Of a stretch of DNA of 64,000 nt, positions 20,204 through 29,541 are shown in pieces. A model generated the notes under the pieces. The model ran no database searches and was not told the DNA's origin. It saw nothing but the letters and a program-made list of their open reading frames with translations. This DNA is from Candidatus Ribeiella danica. GTDB lineage: Bacteria; Chloroflexota; Chloroflexia; Chloroflexales; Roseiflexaceae. The DNA is taken from NCBI GenBank assembly GCA_016717335.1, contig JADKFS010000001.1, positions 1,116,001 to 1,180,000 on the forward strand. The letters are read 5' to 3'. The first letter of the stretch is position 1, and every line of letters starts with the position of its first letter. The position numbers were made by a program, and so were the translations under genes.

Positions 20204-22453
20204 ATGGGCGCGACCTTGCACATGCGGATGCTCGGCGGCTTTGCTATCGAGCAGCAGGGCGCGCCGATCGCGACGATCGCTTCGCCGCGCCTGCAGGCGC
20301 TGCTGGCGTACCTCGCGCTGCACCGCGACCAGCCGCAGCCGCGCCAGCGCCTGGCCGCCGCGCTCTGGCCCGACTCGTCCGAATCCCAGGCGCACACCAA
20401 CCTGCGCACGCTGCTGCACCGCCTGCACGCCGCCTTGCCCGACGCCGACCGGGTTCTCTGCATTGATGCGCAGTCGATCGCCTGGCACCCCGCCGCCGCG
20501 CTCACGCTCGATGTGGCCGAGTTCGAGGCCGCGCTGATCCGTGCCGGCCAGGCCGCACAGGCCGGCGACGACGATGCGGCCGGCGCGGCGCTTGAGCAGG
20601 CGGCCCTCTGCTACGCCGGCGATCTGCTGCCCGACTGCTACGACGAGTGGGTGCTGCCCGAGCGCGAGCGGCTGCAGCAGCGGCTGCTGGAGGCGCTGGA
20701 GCGGCTGGCCGCCCTGCTGGAGCGCCGCCGTGACTACGCGACAGCGCTCGTGTACGCGCGCCGCCTGCTGCAGCTCGACCCGCTGAACGAGGCGGCTTAC
20801 CTGAGCCTGATGCGCCTGCACGCCGTCGGCGGCGACCGAGCCGGCGCGCTGCGGGCCTACCACACCTGCGCGACGGTGCTGGCGTCCGAGGTTGGCAGCG
20901 CGCCCGGCGGCGCCATCCGCGCGGCCTACGAGCGCCTGCTCGCCGCCGAGGCGTCGCCGCTGGTCGACATGTCGCCGGTGACGCCGCTGGTCGGGCGGGC
21001 GCGCGAGTGGGTCGAGATGCAGGCTGCCTGGCAGAGCGCCATAGCCGGCAGCCCGCGCCTGCTGGTGCTTTCCGGTGAGGCGGGCATCGGCAAGACCCGG
21101 CTGGCCGACGAGCTGCTCCGCTGGGCCGGCCGCCAGGGCGTCGCCGTCGCAGTGGCCCACTGCTACGCGGCCGAGGGCGATCTGGCCTACGCCCCGGCGA
21201 TCGCCTGGCTGCGCTGCGATGCGCTGCGGCCGGCGCTGGCCCGCCTCGACGCGGCGTGGCTGTCGGAGGTCGCCCGCCTGGCGCCCGAGCTGCTGCCCGC
21301 CCGGCCGGACGTGCCGCGGTCCCGGCCGCTCACGCAGTCCTGGCAGCGCCAGCGCCTGTTCGAGGCGCTCGCGCGCGCCTTTCACGCCGTCGGCCGCCCG
21401 CTGCTGCTGCTGATCGACGACCTGCAGTGGTGCGACCAGGACACGCTCGAATGGCTGCACTTCCTGCTGCGCTCCGGCCCGCCCGAGCGCCTGCTGATCG
21501 TCGGGACCGTGCGCGTCGAGGAGCCCGCCGCCGCGCAATCGCTGGCTGAGCTGCTGGATGCGCTGCGCCACGAGAGTCGGGCCTCCGAGATCGGGCTCGG
21601 CCCGCTGAGCCCCGCGCAGACTGCCGAGCTGGCCGGGCTCATCGCGGGGCGCGCGCTGAGCCAAGAGCAGGCCGCCGATATGTTCGCCGAGACAGAGGGC
21701 AACCCGCTGTTCGTCGTCGAGACCGTGCGCGCGGGTTTCGGCGCCGCGCTGACCGCCGAGCGGGGCGCCGCCGCGCAGCCCGCCTCGGCACAGCCGCAAT
21801 TGCCGCCCGGGGTCCAGGCCGTGATCGCGCGGCGGCTGAAGCAGGTGACGCCCGCGGCGCGCGAGCTGCTGCGCGTCGCGGCGGTGATCGGCCGCTCGTT
21901 TGTCTTCGGCGTGCTGGCGCGCGCCGCCGATGCGAGCGAGGACGATCTGGTGCGCGGGCTGGACGAGCTGTGGCAGCGCCGGATCGTGCGCGAGCACGGC
22001 CTGGACGCCTACGACTTCACCCACGACAAGCTGCGCGCGGTGGCCTACGAGTCGCTCAGCACGGCCCGGCGGCGCGTGCTGCACCGCCGCGTGGCCGACG
22101 CGATCGTCGCGGAGCACGGCGCGAATCTGGATGCCGTCAGCGCGCAGATCGCTTCTCATTACGAGCGAGCCGGGATGCCTGGCCCGGCGGCCTCCTACTA
22201 CCGGCGGGCGGCCGAGTCGGCGGCCCGGCTGTACGCCAACGCCGAATCGATCGGCTACTACCGGCGCGCGCTGGCGGAGGAGGATGTCGCGCGGGCGAGC
22301 GCCCACGCGCGCGCGCTGCTCGACAATCGGCAGCAGCGCCCGCCGGCCTCGCTGGAGCCGGCTGTCTGCGCCGCCGAGGCCGAAATGATCGCCGAGGCGG
22401 GCGCGCGCCTGGCCGACGCGCGGGCTTTGGCGCGCGAGCTAGGCTTTCTGTGA
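20204..22453 (+). CDS. BTAD-domain transcriptional regulator with AAA ATPase
   Basis: SARP/MalT-like regulator of 749 residues: an OmpR-type winged helix at the N-terminus (MRMLGGFAIEQQGAPI... LAAALWPDSSESQAHTNLRTLL), a bacterial transcriptional activation domain (about 100-245, all-helical with YAGDLLPDCYDEWVLPERERL), and an AAA ATPase with Walker A LSGEAGIGKTRLADELL (about 290) and Walker B LLLLIDDLQWCD (about 400). Members usually continue with several hundred residues of TPR repeats; this one stops soon after GYYRRALAEEDVARASAHARA, so the sensor part is short or lost. GGAGGG before ATG at 20204 fixes the start. Target genes are unknown. Confidence 0.85.
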   Translation: MGATLHMRMLGGFAIEQQGAPIATIASPRLQALLAYLALHRDQPQPRQRLAAALWPDSSESQAHTNLRTLLHRLHAALPDADRVLCIDAQSIAWHPAAALTLDVAEFEAALIRAGQAAQAGDDDAAGAALEQAALCYAGDLLPDCYDEWVLPERERLQQRLLEALERLAALLERRRDYATALVYARRLLQLDPLNEAAYLSLMRLHAVGGDRAGALRAYHTCATVLASEVGSAPGGAIRAAYERLLAAEASPLVDMSPVTPLVGRAREWVEMQAAWQSAIAGSPRLLVLSGEAGIGKTRLADELLRWAGRQGVAVAVAHCYAAEGDLAYAPAIAWLRCDALRPALARLDAAWLSEVARLAPELLPARPDVPRSRPLTQSWQRQRLFEALARAFHAVGRPLLLLIDDLQWCDQDTLEWLHFLLRSGPPERLLIVGTVRVEEPAAAQSLAELLDALRHESRASEIGLGPLSPAQTAELAGLIAGRALSQEQAADMFAETEGNPLFVVETVRAGFGAALTAERGAAAQPASAQPQLPPGVQAVIARRLKQVTPAARELLRVAAVIGRSFVFGVLARAADASEDDLVRGLDELWQRRIVREHGLDAYDFTHDKLRAVAYESLSTARRRVLHRRVADAIVAEHGANLDAVSAQIASHYERAGMPGPAASYYRRAAESAARLYANAESIGYYRRALAEEDVARASAHARALLDNRQQRPPASLEPAVCAAEAEMIAEAGARLADARALARELGFL

Positions 22454-22458
22454 TCCGA

Positions 22459-23940
22459 TCAGGGCCGCGGCGCGCAGCCGGGCCGCTCGGCCAGCCAGCC
22501 GTCGAAGACTACCATGCTGCTGACCGCATCGCCGCGCCCGTCGGCGTGGCGGTCGGGCGCGTAGGGGCCGGACGGGCTGCCCCACCAGTTGCCGCTCATG
22601 CCGAGCGGGATCTCGCTCGTCGCGCCGCGGCCGATCTTATTCTTGCGGTAGAACGGATCGAGCGGCGGGCTGTGCCCCTCGATCGCATTCGCCCCGATGT
22701 TGAGCGCCAGGCTGAACGTCTGCGGCTGGTTGCTGCGGACGCTGAGCCCGTTCGCGCCGCCGATCAGCGTGTTGCAGACCAGGCTGCCCTGGATCTGCCC
22801 ATTCGCGAACAGGGTGACGTCGGGGCCGGACTGGCCATCCAGTAGGTTGCGCTGGATGTCGACGGCGATCGTCTCGTCCGCGCGCTCGTTGGAGACCTGC
22901 AGCGTCACCGAGCCCTCGCCCAGCCGATTGCCGGTCAGCCGGCTGTCGTTCAGCACCAGGTTGTTGCGCGGCGGGCTGCCGCGGGTGTACAGAGTCTCGA
23001 GCGCGGCGCCGTAGGGGATGTCGTTGCCGGCGAACGCGCTGTTGCGGATGTCGACGCGGCTGTTGGTCGTGCGGATCTGGCCCCAGTTGTCGGTCAGCTG
23101 CACGTAGTTCACGATCAGGTTGCCCGAGTCGACGATCAGCAGCTTGCCGCCCGCGCCGCCGTTGTGAACCTCGGCGTTCTGCAGCTGGATCGTGCTGCCG
23201 GCCGCCCCGACGATGCTCTCCCAGCGCTCGCCGCCGACGCCCACGAAGCGCACCGGCCGGTCGGGCGCCCCGAGAGCCTGCAGCGTCCCTTCGACGATCA
23301 GCGAGATGCCGCGGGCAAGCCGGACCTCGACGCCCGGCTCGATGATCAGAGTCGCGCCCGCGGCGATCCGGTAGTCGCTCCTCAGTAGCTGCCCGGTCGA
23401 CCAGCGCGTGGTGCCGCGCAGCACCTTGACCGCCGCTCCGGCGGGGGCTGGCGCAGCCGGCGCGACTGCGGCCGGGCGCGCCTGCGGCTGAAGGGCTGGC
23501 TTTGCCGCACCGGCCGACGCGGCGCCCTGGCCGATCGGCTGCGCGGCGGCGGACGTGATCTTGGCGGCGCCGCCTGCCTGGCTCGGCACGCCGCTCGTCA
23601 CGGCGCTCACGGCCGAGCGGTTCGGGCTGAACGCCGGCGCGGCCGGCTGGCGCGCCGCAGCTGGCACAGCGGTCGCCACGGCCGGCGCGCTGGCCGCCAC
23701 GGCAGGCCGGCTGGCTACTGCGGGAGCGGGGGCCGCGGCGGCAGGCCGGCTGACCACCGCGGGAGCCGCCACAGCAGCCTGCGCCCTGCTGCTCGCGCCG
23801 CGGGCGGGAAAGAGCAGGGCCAGCGAGATCGTCAGCAGCAGGAACAGCAGCGTGCCGATAAGCATCAGGTTATCGCGCGTCAGATGGATGACGATCGTTC
23901 GCCCGGAGCTGCCCTCGTCTGGGTGCTCGCTCATATCCAC
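22459..23940 (-). CDS. Membrane-anchored right-handed beta-helix protein
   Basis: A short cytosolic N-terminus (to about 26) is followed by one transmembrane helix (LMLIGTLLFLLLTISLALLF), an Ala/Pro/Val-rich low-complexity linker (about 48-170) and an exported parallel beta-helix with repeated hydrophobic/Asn rungs (VLRGTTRWSTGQLL, IVEGTLQALGAPDRPVRF, LNDSRLTGNRLGEGSVTLQV, NWWGSPSGP). The NWWG motif near the end recurs in pectate-lyase-fold repeat proteins. No catalytic residues can be assigned. The role is unknown, possibly surface carbohydrate binding. It converges on the BTAD gene with only 5 bp between stops. Confidence 0.75.
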   Translation of the reverse strand: MDMSEHPDEGSSGRTIVIHLTRDNLMLIGTLLFLLLTISLALLFPARGASSRAQAAVAAPAVVSRPAAAAPAPAVASRPAVAASAPAVATAVPAAARQPAAPAFSPNRSAVSAVTSGVPSQAGGAAKITSAAAQPIGQGAASAGAAKPALQPQARPAAVAPAAPAPAGAAVKVLRGTTRWSTGQLLRSDYRIAAGATLIIEPGVEVRLARGISLIVEGTLQALGAPDRPVRFVGVGGERWESIVGAAGSTIQLQNAEVHNGGAGGKLLIVDSGNLIVNYVQLTDNWGQIRTTNSRVDIRNSAFAGNDIPYGAALETLYTRGSPPRNNLVLNDSRLTGNRLGEGSVTLQVSNERADETIAVDIQRNLLDGQSGPDVTLFANGQIQGSLVCNTLIGGANGLSVRSNQPQTFSLALNIGANAIEGHSPPLDPFYRKNKIGRGATSEIPLGMSGNWWGSPSGPYAPDRHADGRGDAVSSMVVFDGWLAERPGCAPRP

Positions 23941-24162
23941 AGCCCTCCCTGCAACGGCGGCGACTGCGCAGTCCTATTATGAGTCGATTTGTGCTGGATA
24001 TGCCATCTTACCATAGCCCTGCTGAGGATGCAATGACTTTGTTGGGATGTTGAGCGTCTTGCAACTTCCAGCCCGCGACCAGCGTAGATTCAAGGGACGG
24101 GTGCGGGAGACCGGCGCTTGCCGGATCTGCGCCTGTGTGCTACGCTAACGGAGGAGTTCGCG

Positions 24163-25668
24163 ATGGCGAGCGTCACGCCGCCTATGACAAGAGACAGTAT
24201 GTCCGCGGTCCAGCAGATCCTCTGCCCGTTCTGTCACAAGCCCAATCTCCGCAGGGCGAACTTTTGCCAGCACTGCGGCCGCGATGTCGTGCTCAACAAC
24301 GATGGGCCGCGCTACTACATCACGCGGGTCATCAAGGAGGGCGGGCAGGGCGCGGTGTACGAGACGATCGACGACAGCGGCAAAGTATACGCGGTCAAGG
24401 AGATGCTCGACCGCTTCACCGACCCGAAGGAGCACGCCGAGGCGCTCGCGCGCTTCGAGGCCGAGGCCGAGATGCTGCGCCGGCTTACGCACCCGCGCAT
24501 CCCGCGCGTGTACACCGACTTCAAAGACGAGGGTCGCCAGTACCTCGCGATGGATTTCGTGCGCGGCGAGGATGTGGAGGAGCTGATCCGCCATCGCGGC
24601 GCGCTGCCCGAGAAGCAGGTGCTGGAGTGGGCCGACCAGCTCTGTGACGTGCTGGTCTACCTGCATGGCCATAAGCCCGAGCCGATCATCTTCCGCGATA
24701 TGAAGCCGTCCAACATCATGATCGAGCCGGACGGCGGCATCAAGCTGGTCGACTTCGGCATCGCCAAGGTGTTCCAGCGCGCCGAGCGCGGCACGCAGAT
24801 CGGCACGCCCGGCTACGCGCCGCCCGAGCAGTACCAGGGCCTTGCCACGCCCGCCTCCGATATCTACGCGCTCGCGGCGACGCTGCACCATATGCTGACC
24901 GGCCGCGACCCGCGCGACGAGCCGCCGTTCTCGTTCCCGCCGGCGTATGGCCTGAACCCGCAGATCTCGAAGCAGACCTCCGGGGCGCTCCAGCGGGCGC
25001 TGCAGATGAAGCCTGAGGATCGCTACCAGTCGATCGCCGAGTTTCGTGCGGCGCTGCGGCCGCTCCCGCCGTCGGAGCCGCAGGTGCGCGTCGCCCAGAA
25101 GACGACGGTCCTGCCGGCCCAGCTCGCCGCACCGGCGCCTGCCGCAGCTGCGCCCAGGCCGGCCGCGCCTGTGCCGCAGCCGCGGCCCGCACCGGCGCCG
25201 GCCAAGCCGGCTGCGCAGCCCCCCCAGGTTGCGCCGATCGCGACCACCCAGCCGCCGCGCCGGCGCGGCGGCTTTCTGCGCTGGCTGCTGGTGCTGCTGC
25301 TGGTGGTGGGGCTGACCGGCGCGGTGGTCGTGCTGGCGTTCCCCGATCAGGTCAACCAGTACGTGCCGGGGCTGCTCGGCACGGCGCCCGAGCCGACGCC
25401 GGTGCAGAAGACCTATACCATCAAGGGCACGTTCACGCTGAAAGACCAGGAGATTATCGTGCCCGCCGGCCAGGAGGTCGGCGCGGCCTACCGCGAGGCG
25501 TTCATCCAGCTGGCCCGCCAGAACCCGGAGTACGGCCCGGAGGCGATCATCAACCCGAACGCGCCGCCGGCCTTCGTGGGCACGCCCGAGAGCCTCGGCC
25601 CCGACCCGCAGGGCCGCGGGACACTCTACCGCGCTACGATGCAGGGTCTGGTGCTGGTGCCGCAGTAG
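24163..25668 (+). CDS. Zinc-ribbon Ser/Thr protein kinase, membrane anchored
   Basis: A 501-residue kinase with an N-terminal zinc ribbon (CPFCHKPNLRRANFCQHCGRD), then a Hanks-type kinase domain (about 42-305): glycine loop EGGQGAVYE, VAIK-equivalent YAVKEM, catalytic loop FRDMKPSN (His of HRD is Phe), DFGIAK and GYAPPEQ. A Pro/Ala linker leads to one transmembrane helix (LRWLLVLLLVVGLTGAVVVLAF, about 378) and a 100-residue extracytoplasmic domain containing GTFTLKDQEIIVPAGQEV. GGAGG before ATG at 24163 sets the start. The external domain suggests a sensor, of unknown ligand. Confidence 0.9.
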   Translation: MASVTPPMTRDSMSAVQQILCPFCHKPNLRRANFCQHCGRDVVLNNDGPRYYITRVIKEGGQGAVYETIDDSGKVYAVKEMLDRFTDPKEHAEALARFEAEAEMLRRLTHPRIPRVYTDFKDEGRQYLAMDFVRGEDVEELIRHRGALPEKQVLEWADQLCDVLVYLHGHKPEPIIFRDMKPSNIMIEPDGGIKLVDFGIAKVFQRAERGTQIGTPGYAPPEQYQGLATPASDIYALAATLHHMLTGRDPRDEPPFSFPPAYGLNPQISKQTSGALQRALQMKPEDRYQSIAEFRAALRPLPPSEPQVRVAQKTTVLPAQLAAPAPAAAAPRPAAPVPQPRPAPAPAKPAAQPPQVAPIATTQPPRRRGGFLRWLLVLLLVVGLTGAVVVLAFPDQVNQYVPGLLGTAPEPTPVQKTYTIKGTFTLKDQEIIVPAGQEVGAAYREAFIQLARQNPEYGPEAIINPNAPPAFVGTPESLGPDPQGRGTLYRATMQGLVLVPQ

Positions 25669-25717
25669 CGGCGGGCGAGTCGCATACAAGACCTTCTACT
25701 TGAAAGAGCATTCTGGC

Positions 25718-25853
25718 TGGGGCCAGAGCCGCGGCGGAGCCGCGGCTCTGGCCCCAATCAATATTCCCCGCTCCCAACGGGAGCGGGGGTGTGTCTTGTA
25801 GTGCTGCGGTGCGCTGCTCCGCAGCGCACCGCAGCACTACAAGACACACCCCC
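25718..25853. repeat. Cluster of perfect hairpins between convergent genes
   Basis: Three adjacent palindromes: 18-bp stem with GGA loop (25718-25735/25739-25756); CCCCGCTCCC-AAC-GGGAGCGGGG (25766-25788); and a 33-bp perfect stem with TCC loop (25785-25817/25821-25853). A fourth weaker one follows near 25889. They probably act as a bidirectional terminator, but the stem length is far beyond need. Confidence 0.85.
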
Positions 25854-25920
25854 TCCCCTTTAAATGCGCAAAAACAAAAACCTGCCCCCGCAAGGGGGAG
25901 GGGGTAATTCGAGCGCCAGC

Positions 25921-27270
25921 TCACGACCGAATGATCGCCAGCACCTCGTCGCGCCGCTGCTCCATCTCCTCGCGGCTCGCCACCGACTCGAGGTTCAGCC
26001 GCAGCAGCGGCTCGGTGTTCGAGCCGCGCACATTGAAGTGCCAGGTGTCGTAGCTCACCGACACGCCGTCGATCTGCTCGATCTTCGCGTCGCCGTAGCG
26101 CTGGGCCAGCTCGGCCATCCTGGCCTTGCCGTCGGCCACGGTCGAGTTGATCTCGCCCGAGATGAAGTACTGCGCCTCCAGCGGCGCCAGCAGCTCCGAC
26201 ATCTTCTTGCCGGTCTTCGCCAGCATCTCCATGATCAGCAGCGACGGGATGATGCCCGAGTCGGCGTAGTTGAAGTCCTGGAAGTAGTAGTGGCCCGAGA
26301 CCTCGCCGCCGAACAGCACGCTCTCGGCCGCCATGCGCCGCTTGATGAACGCGTGGCCGACCCGCTCGATCAGCGGCGTGCCGCCCGCCGCCGAGATCAG
26401 GTTCGGCACCGCCCACGAGGCGCGCACGTCGTAGACGATCCTGGCGCCCGGCTTCTTGTTGAGCAGGTAGCGCCCCAGTAGCGCGGTCATGTAGTCGCCC
26501 GCCACGAACTCGCCGCGGTCGTCGATCGTGAAGAAGCGGTCGCCGTCGCCGTCGAACGCGAACCCCGCGTCGGCGCCCTCGCTCGCCACCCGCCGCTCCA
26601 GCTCGGCACGGTTCTCGGGCTGCAGCGGGTCGAGCCCGTGGTTCGGCAGCGTGCCGTCCGGGTCGAGGTACATGCCCACCAGCTCGACCGGCAGCCGCGC
26701 GTAGACGCGCTTGAGGATCGGGCCGACCATGCCGTTGCCGGTGTCGGCCACTACCTTGAGCTTGCGCGGCGCCAGCGCGTCGACGTCGATCAGCTGCAGC
26801 ACCGCCTCGACAAACTGCTCCGACAGATCGATCTCGGTCATGCTGCCGGTGCGCTCGGCCGGCGCGTAGCCGTCGCTCTCGACGATCCGGCGCAGATCCT
26901 GGATGCCCTCGTCGCCGCTGAGCAGGTATGGCATCTGGCGCACCATCTTGAAGCCGTTGTACTGCTTCGGGTTGTGCGAGGCCGTCACCATCATGCCCGG
27001 CAGCCGCAGCTGCGAGCAGGCGAAGTAGTACTGGTCGGTGCTGACCATGCCGATGTTCACCACGTCGGCGCCCTGGTCCATCAGGCCGCGCGTCACCGCG
27101 TGGAAGATCTGCGGGCCGGAGGTGCGCATGTCGCGCCCGACCAGCACTTTGTCGACTTTGAGAAAGGTCACGAACGCGCGCCCGATCGCGTAGGCGGCGT
27201 CTTCGTTCAGGTCGGTCGGGTAGACTCCGCGGATGTCGTAGGCTTTGAAGATCCCTGGGTTGACGTTCAT
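25921..27270 (-). CDS. manB: Phosphomannomutase/phosphoglucomutase
   Basis: Interconverts hexose 6- and 1-phosphates, giving mannose-1-P or glucose-1-P for exopolysaccharide and nucleotide sugars. The 449-residue alpha-D-phosphohexomutase has the N-terminal FKAYDIRGVYP, active-site phosphoserine loop VTASHNPKQYNGFK (about 97-110), Mg2+ loop FDGDGDRFF (about 240), a sugar-specificity loop near GGEVSGHYYF and the C-terminal phosphate-binding RGSNTEPLLRLNLE. Whether it prefers mannose or glucose cannot be read from sequence. Confidence 0.92.
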   Translation of the reverse strand: MNVNPGIFKAYDIRGVYPTDLNEDAAYAIGRAFVTFLKVDKVLVGRDMRTSGPQIFHAVTRGLMDQGADVVNIGMVSTDQYYFACSQLRLPGMMVTASHNPKQYNGFKMVRQMPYLLSGDEGIQDLRRIVESDGYAPAERTGSMTEIDLSEQFVEAVLQLIDVDALAPRKLKVVADTGNGMVGPILKRVYARLPVELVGMYLDPDGTLPNHGLDPLQPENRAELERRVASEGADAGFAFDGDGDRFFTIDDRGEFVAGDYMTALLGRYLLNKKPGARIVYDVRASWAVPNLISAAGGTPLIERVGHAFIKRRMAAESVLFGGEVSGHYYFQDFNYADSGIIPSLLIMEMLAKTGKKMSELLAPLEAQYFISGEINSTVADGKARMAELAQRYGDAKIEQIDGVSVSYDTWHFNVRGSNTEPLLRLNLESVASREEMEQRRDEVLAIIRS

Positions 27271-27414
27271 CAGGCTCCTCCTTCGATCAAAGCCGCGCTG
27301 GCCACTTGGCCGGCGTTGTGCGCTGCTACCGGCCCATTATACTCGCAAGATCGCGCCGCCGTGCTCAATGATCTGTCATCTCGTTGAAAAACCGATGACG
27401 ATTGTTCCACCTTG

Positions 27415-27423
27415 TGGTATAGT
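27415..27423 (+). promoter_or_regulatory. Extended -10 promoter (TGGTATAGT)
   Basis: It lies 55 bp before the ATG at 27478, in the divergent region after the phosphomannomutase gene. No good -35 is seen. Confidence 0.5.
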
Positions 27424-27477
27424 CTCTCTATCCGCTCGCCCGCAACTGAGTTTGACTCGCTGGAACGTAGGAGCGCT

Positions 27478-29502
27478 ATGGTAAAGGTTGACCAGCGCCT
27501 GCGCCCGCCGCTGCTCGCGGTGGAGCTGCACTACTTTGGCGTCTCTCGCGATCGGTGGGAGCTGCTGCTCGCTCGCGCGCGCCAGCTCGGCGCGACGGCG
27601 ATCGTGGCGCGGGTGCCCTGGGCCTGGCACGCGCCGCAGGCCGGCGCGATCGATCTCACCGGCGCGACCGATCCGCGGCGCGATCTGGTCGGCTTCGTGC
27701 GGCTGTGCGACCGGCTTGGACTGCTGGTGGTCTTGCGGCCAGGCCGGCTGTCCGACGCGGCCGCCCTGGCTGATGCCCCAGCCGGGCCGCTGCGCCCGCA
27801 CGCCGAGTCGCGCGCGCTTGGCTCGGCTGGCATGCCGCGGCCCGGCGAAAGCGATCTGCCGCAGCCCGCCGCGCCGCGCCCGGCCGACCCTGCTGCACGC
27901 CGCTGGGTCGCCGCGCTCTCCACGGCGCTGCTGCCGCTGCAGGCGCCCGCCGGGCCGATCGTCGGGCTGCGGCTTGGCGGGCCTCAACGGTCCGCTGCGA
28001 TCGAGCCGGGCCCGACAGCGGGAGATCTCGCGGATCTGGTCGACGCCGATACGCTCGCCGGCTGGCTGCGCGAGGATGGCTGGACGATCGCGTTGGAGCG
28101 GCCGGCCGAGCCTGACGACACGCCCGATCTGGGCCTTCTGGCAGCCGCGCCGGCCCTGGCCGACATAGGCGACACCCTGCTCGATCAGCGCGGCGCGCCC
28201 GCGCTTCGCCGCGACGGCAGCGCCCGGCCGGGCTTCTGGCGCGCCAAGATGACCTGGATGCTGGCCGGCGCCGCGCACGACGACCTCGCAGCATCACGCG
28301 CGGCGGCCAATCTCGCGCTCGGCTACTCCGGCGCGGTCGCGGTCGCGGCCGGCCCGATCGCTCGCCTGGCGGAGCGGCTCGGGCGCGCCGGCCTGGCCTT
28401 CGACCTGCTCGACCTCGACGCGGCGCCGCTCGACCGGCTGGGGCGCTACAGCTTGATCGTTGCTCCGGCAGCCGGCTCCCTAACCTCGGCAGCGCAGGCG
28501 CGACTAGTGGCCTGTGCGAACCTGGCGCCGATCGGCGACGAGCCGGACGACGTGGATATCGCGCAGCTAAGCTGGCTGGTCGAGTCGCGCGGCGGTTTCG
28601 CGCGCCACGCCTGGGCCGATGGCGAGGGGGTCGACCTGCGCCTGCGCCACGGCGAGGTCCACACCTACCTGTTTGTCGAGAACCGGCGGCGCTCGCCCTA
28701 CAACGGCGTGCTGGCGTACCGCGCGCCGGACGGCGCTGTGCTGCACGTGCACGTCGGCATCGGCAGCAACCGCGCGGGGCTGCTCGTGCTCAGCGGCGAC
28801 GAGATCGCCGGCGCGGCGATCGACGGCGATGGGAGCGAGGGCGGCTGGCTGGCGCGCGGGCTGCACACCAGCATCGTCTTCAACAGCGGCGCCGGGGGGG
28901 TGGCCAGCTGCGGCGACGCGCTGCTGCTGACCGGGCCGCAGAGCGGCCGGTTCCAGCTCCGCCGCGCGGCCGGCTGGCTGAATCTGGCGGCCCACCGACT
29001 GCTACTGAGCGGTGAGCTACTGCCGGCGCGCCTGAACGTCGAGGCGACCCACCTGTCGGTTCCCTACATCGCCGAGGACGAGCGCGGTCAAACCGACCTG
29101 TACGTGGTGGCGCCCGGCAGCGGCGAGCTGCCGCCGGGATTGCGCGACTACCTCGCGGCGCAGCTGGCCGGCTGGGCCGCCGCGCTGGAGCGCGCGGCCG
29201 ATCTGGCGTCGGGTCTGCCCGGCGCTGCTGAAGTCGCCGGAGCGGATGCGGCCGCCGCGTTGCGCGAGGGCGCGCGGTGTCTCGATACCTGGCGATCGCG
29301 CATCGCCACGCTTGATGAGTATAGCGCGGCCTGGCGCGCGGCCGAGGCGCTGAGCCGGCCGGCGATCAGCGGGCTGGAGCACACGCTCGCGTTGGCCCGC
29401 CGCGCCTGCCTGGAGGGCGCGCTCGGCCAGGCCGACTACGACGAGCTGGAGCGGCGGATCGGGCGAGTGCTGGCGGTCGCGGCGCATACGGCGGCGTTGT
29501 AG
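27478..29502 (+). CDS. Degenerate GH35-like (beta-galactosidase-fold) protein
   Basis: The N-terminus (LLAVELHYFGVSRDRWELLLARARQ, then ATAIVARVPWAWHAPQAGAIDLTG) follows the pattern of family 35 glycosidases, which normally reads HY-R-P-W-L-K--G-N-V-TYVPWN-HE. After GLLVVLRPG the family's PYICAEW segment with the catalytic acid is missing, and no clear nucleophile is seen. The rest of the 674 residues contains beta-sandwich-like stretches and a helical C-terminus. It is probably a non-catalytic relative. The ATG at 27478 follows AGGAG. Confidence 0.6.
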   Translation: MVKVDQRLRPPLLAVELHYFGVSRDRWELLLARARQLGATAIVARVPWAWHAPQAGAIDLTGATDPRRDLVGFVRLCDRLGLLVVLRPGRLSDAAALADAPAGPLRPHAESRALGSAGMPRPGESDLPQPAAPRPADPAARRWVAALSTALLPLQAPAGPIVGLRLGGPQRSAAIEPGPTAGDLADLVDADTLAGWLREDGWTIALERPAEPDDTPDLGLLAAAPALADIGDTLLDQRGAPALRRDGSARPGFWRAKMTWMLAGAAHDDLAASRAAANLALGYSGAVAVAAGPIARLAERLGRAGLAFDLLDLDAAPLDRLGRYSLIVAPAAGSLTSAAQARLVACANLAPIGDEPDDVDIAQLSWLVESRGGFARHAWADGEGVDLRLRHGEVHTYLFVENRRRSPYNGVLAYRAPDGAVLHVHVGIGSNRAGLLVLSGDEIAGAAIDGDGSEGGWLARGLHTSIVFNSGAGGVASCGDALLLTGPQSGRFQLRRAAGWLNLAAHRLLLSGELLPARLNVEATHLSVPYIAEDERGQTDLYVVAPGSGELPPGLRDYLAAQLAGWAAALERAADLASGLPGAAEVAGADAAAALREGARCLDTWRSRIATLDEYSAAWRAAEALSRPAISGLEHTLALARRACLEGALGQADYDELERRIGRVLAVAAHTAAL

Positions 29503-29541
29503 TACAATAGCGGCCAGGCCTGGCTATTACGAAAAGGATGT

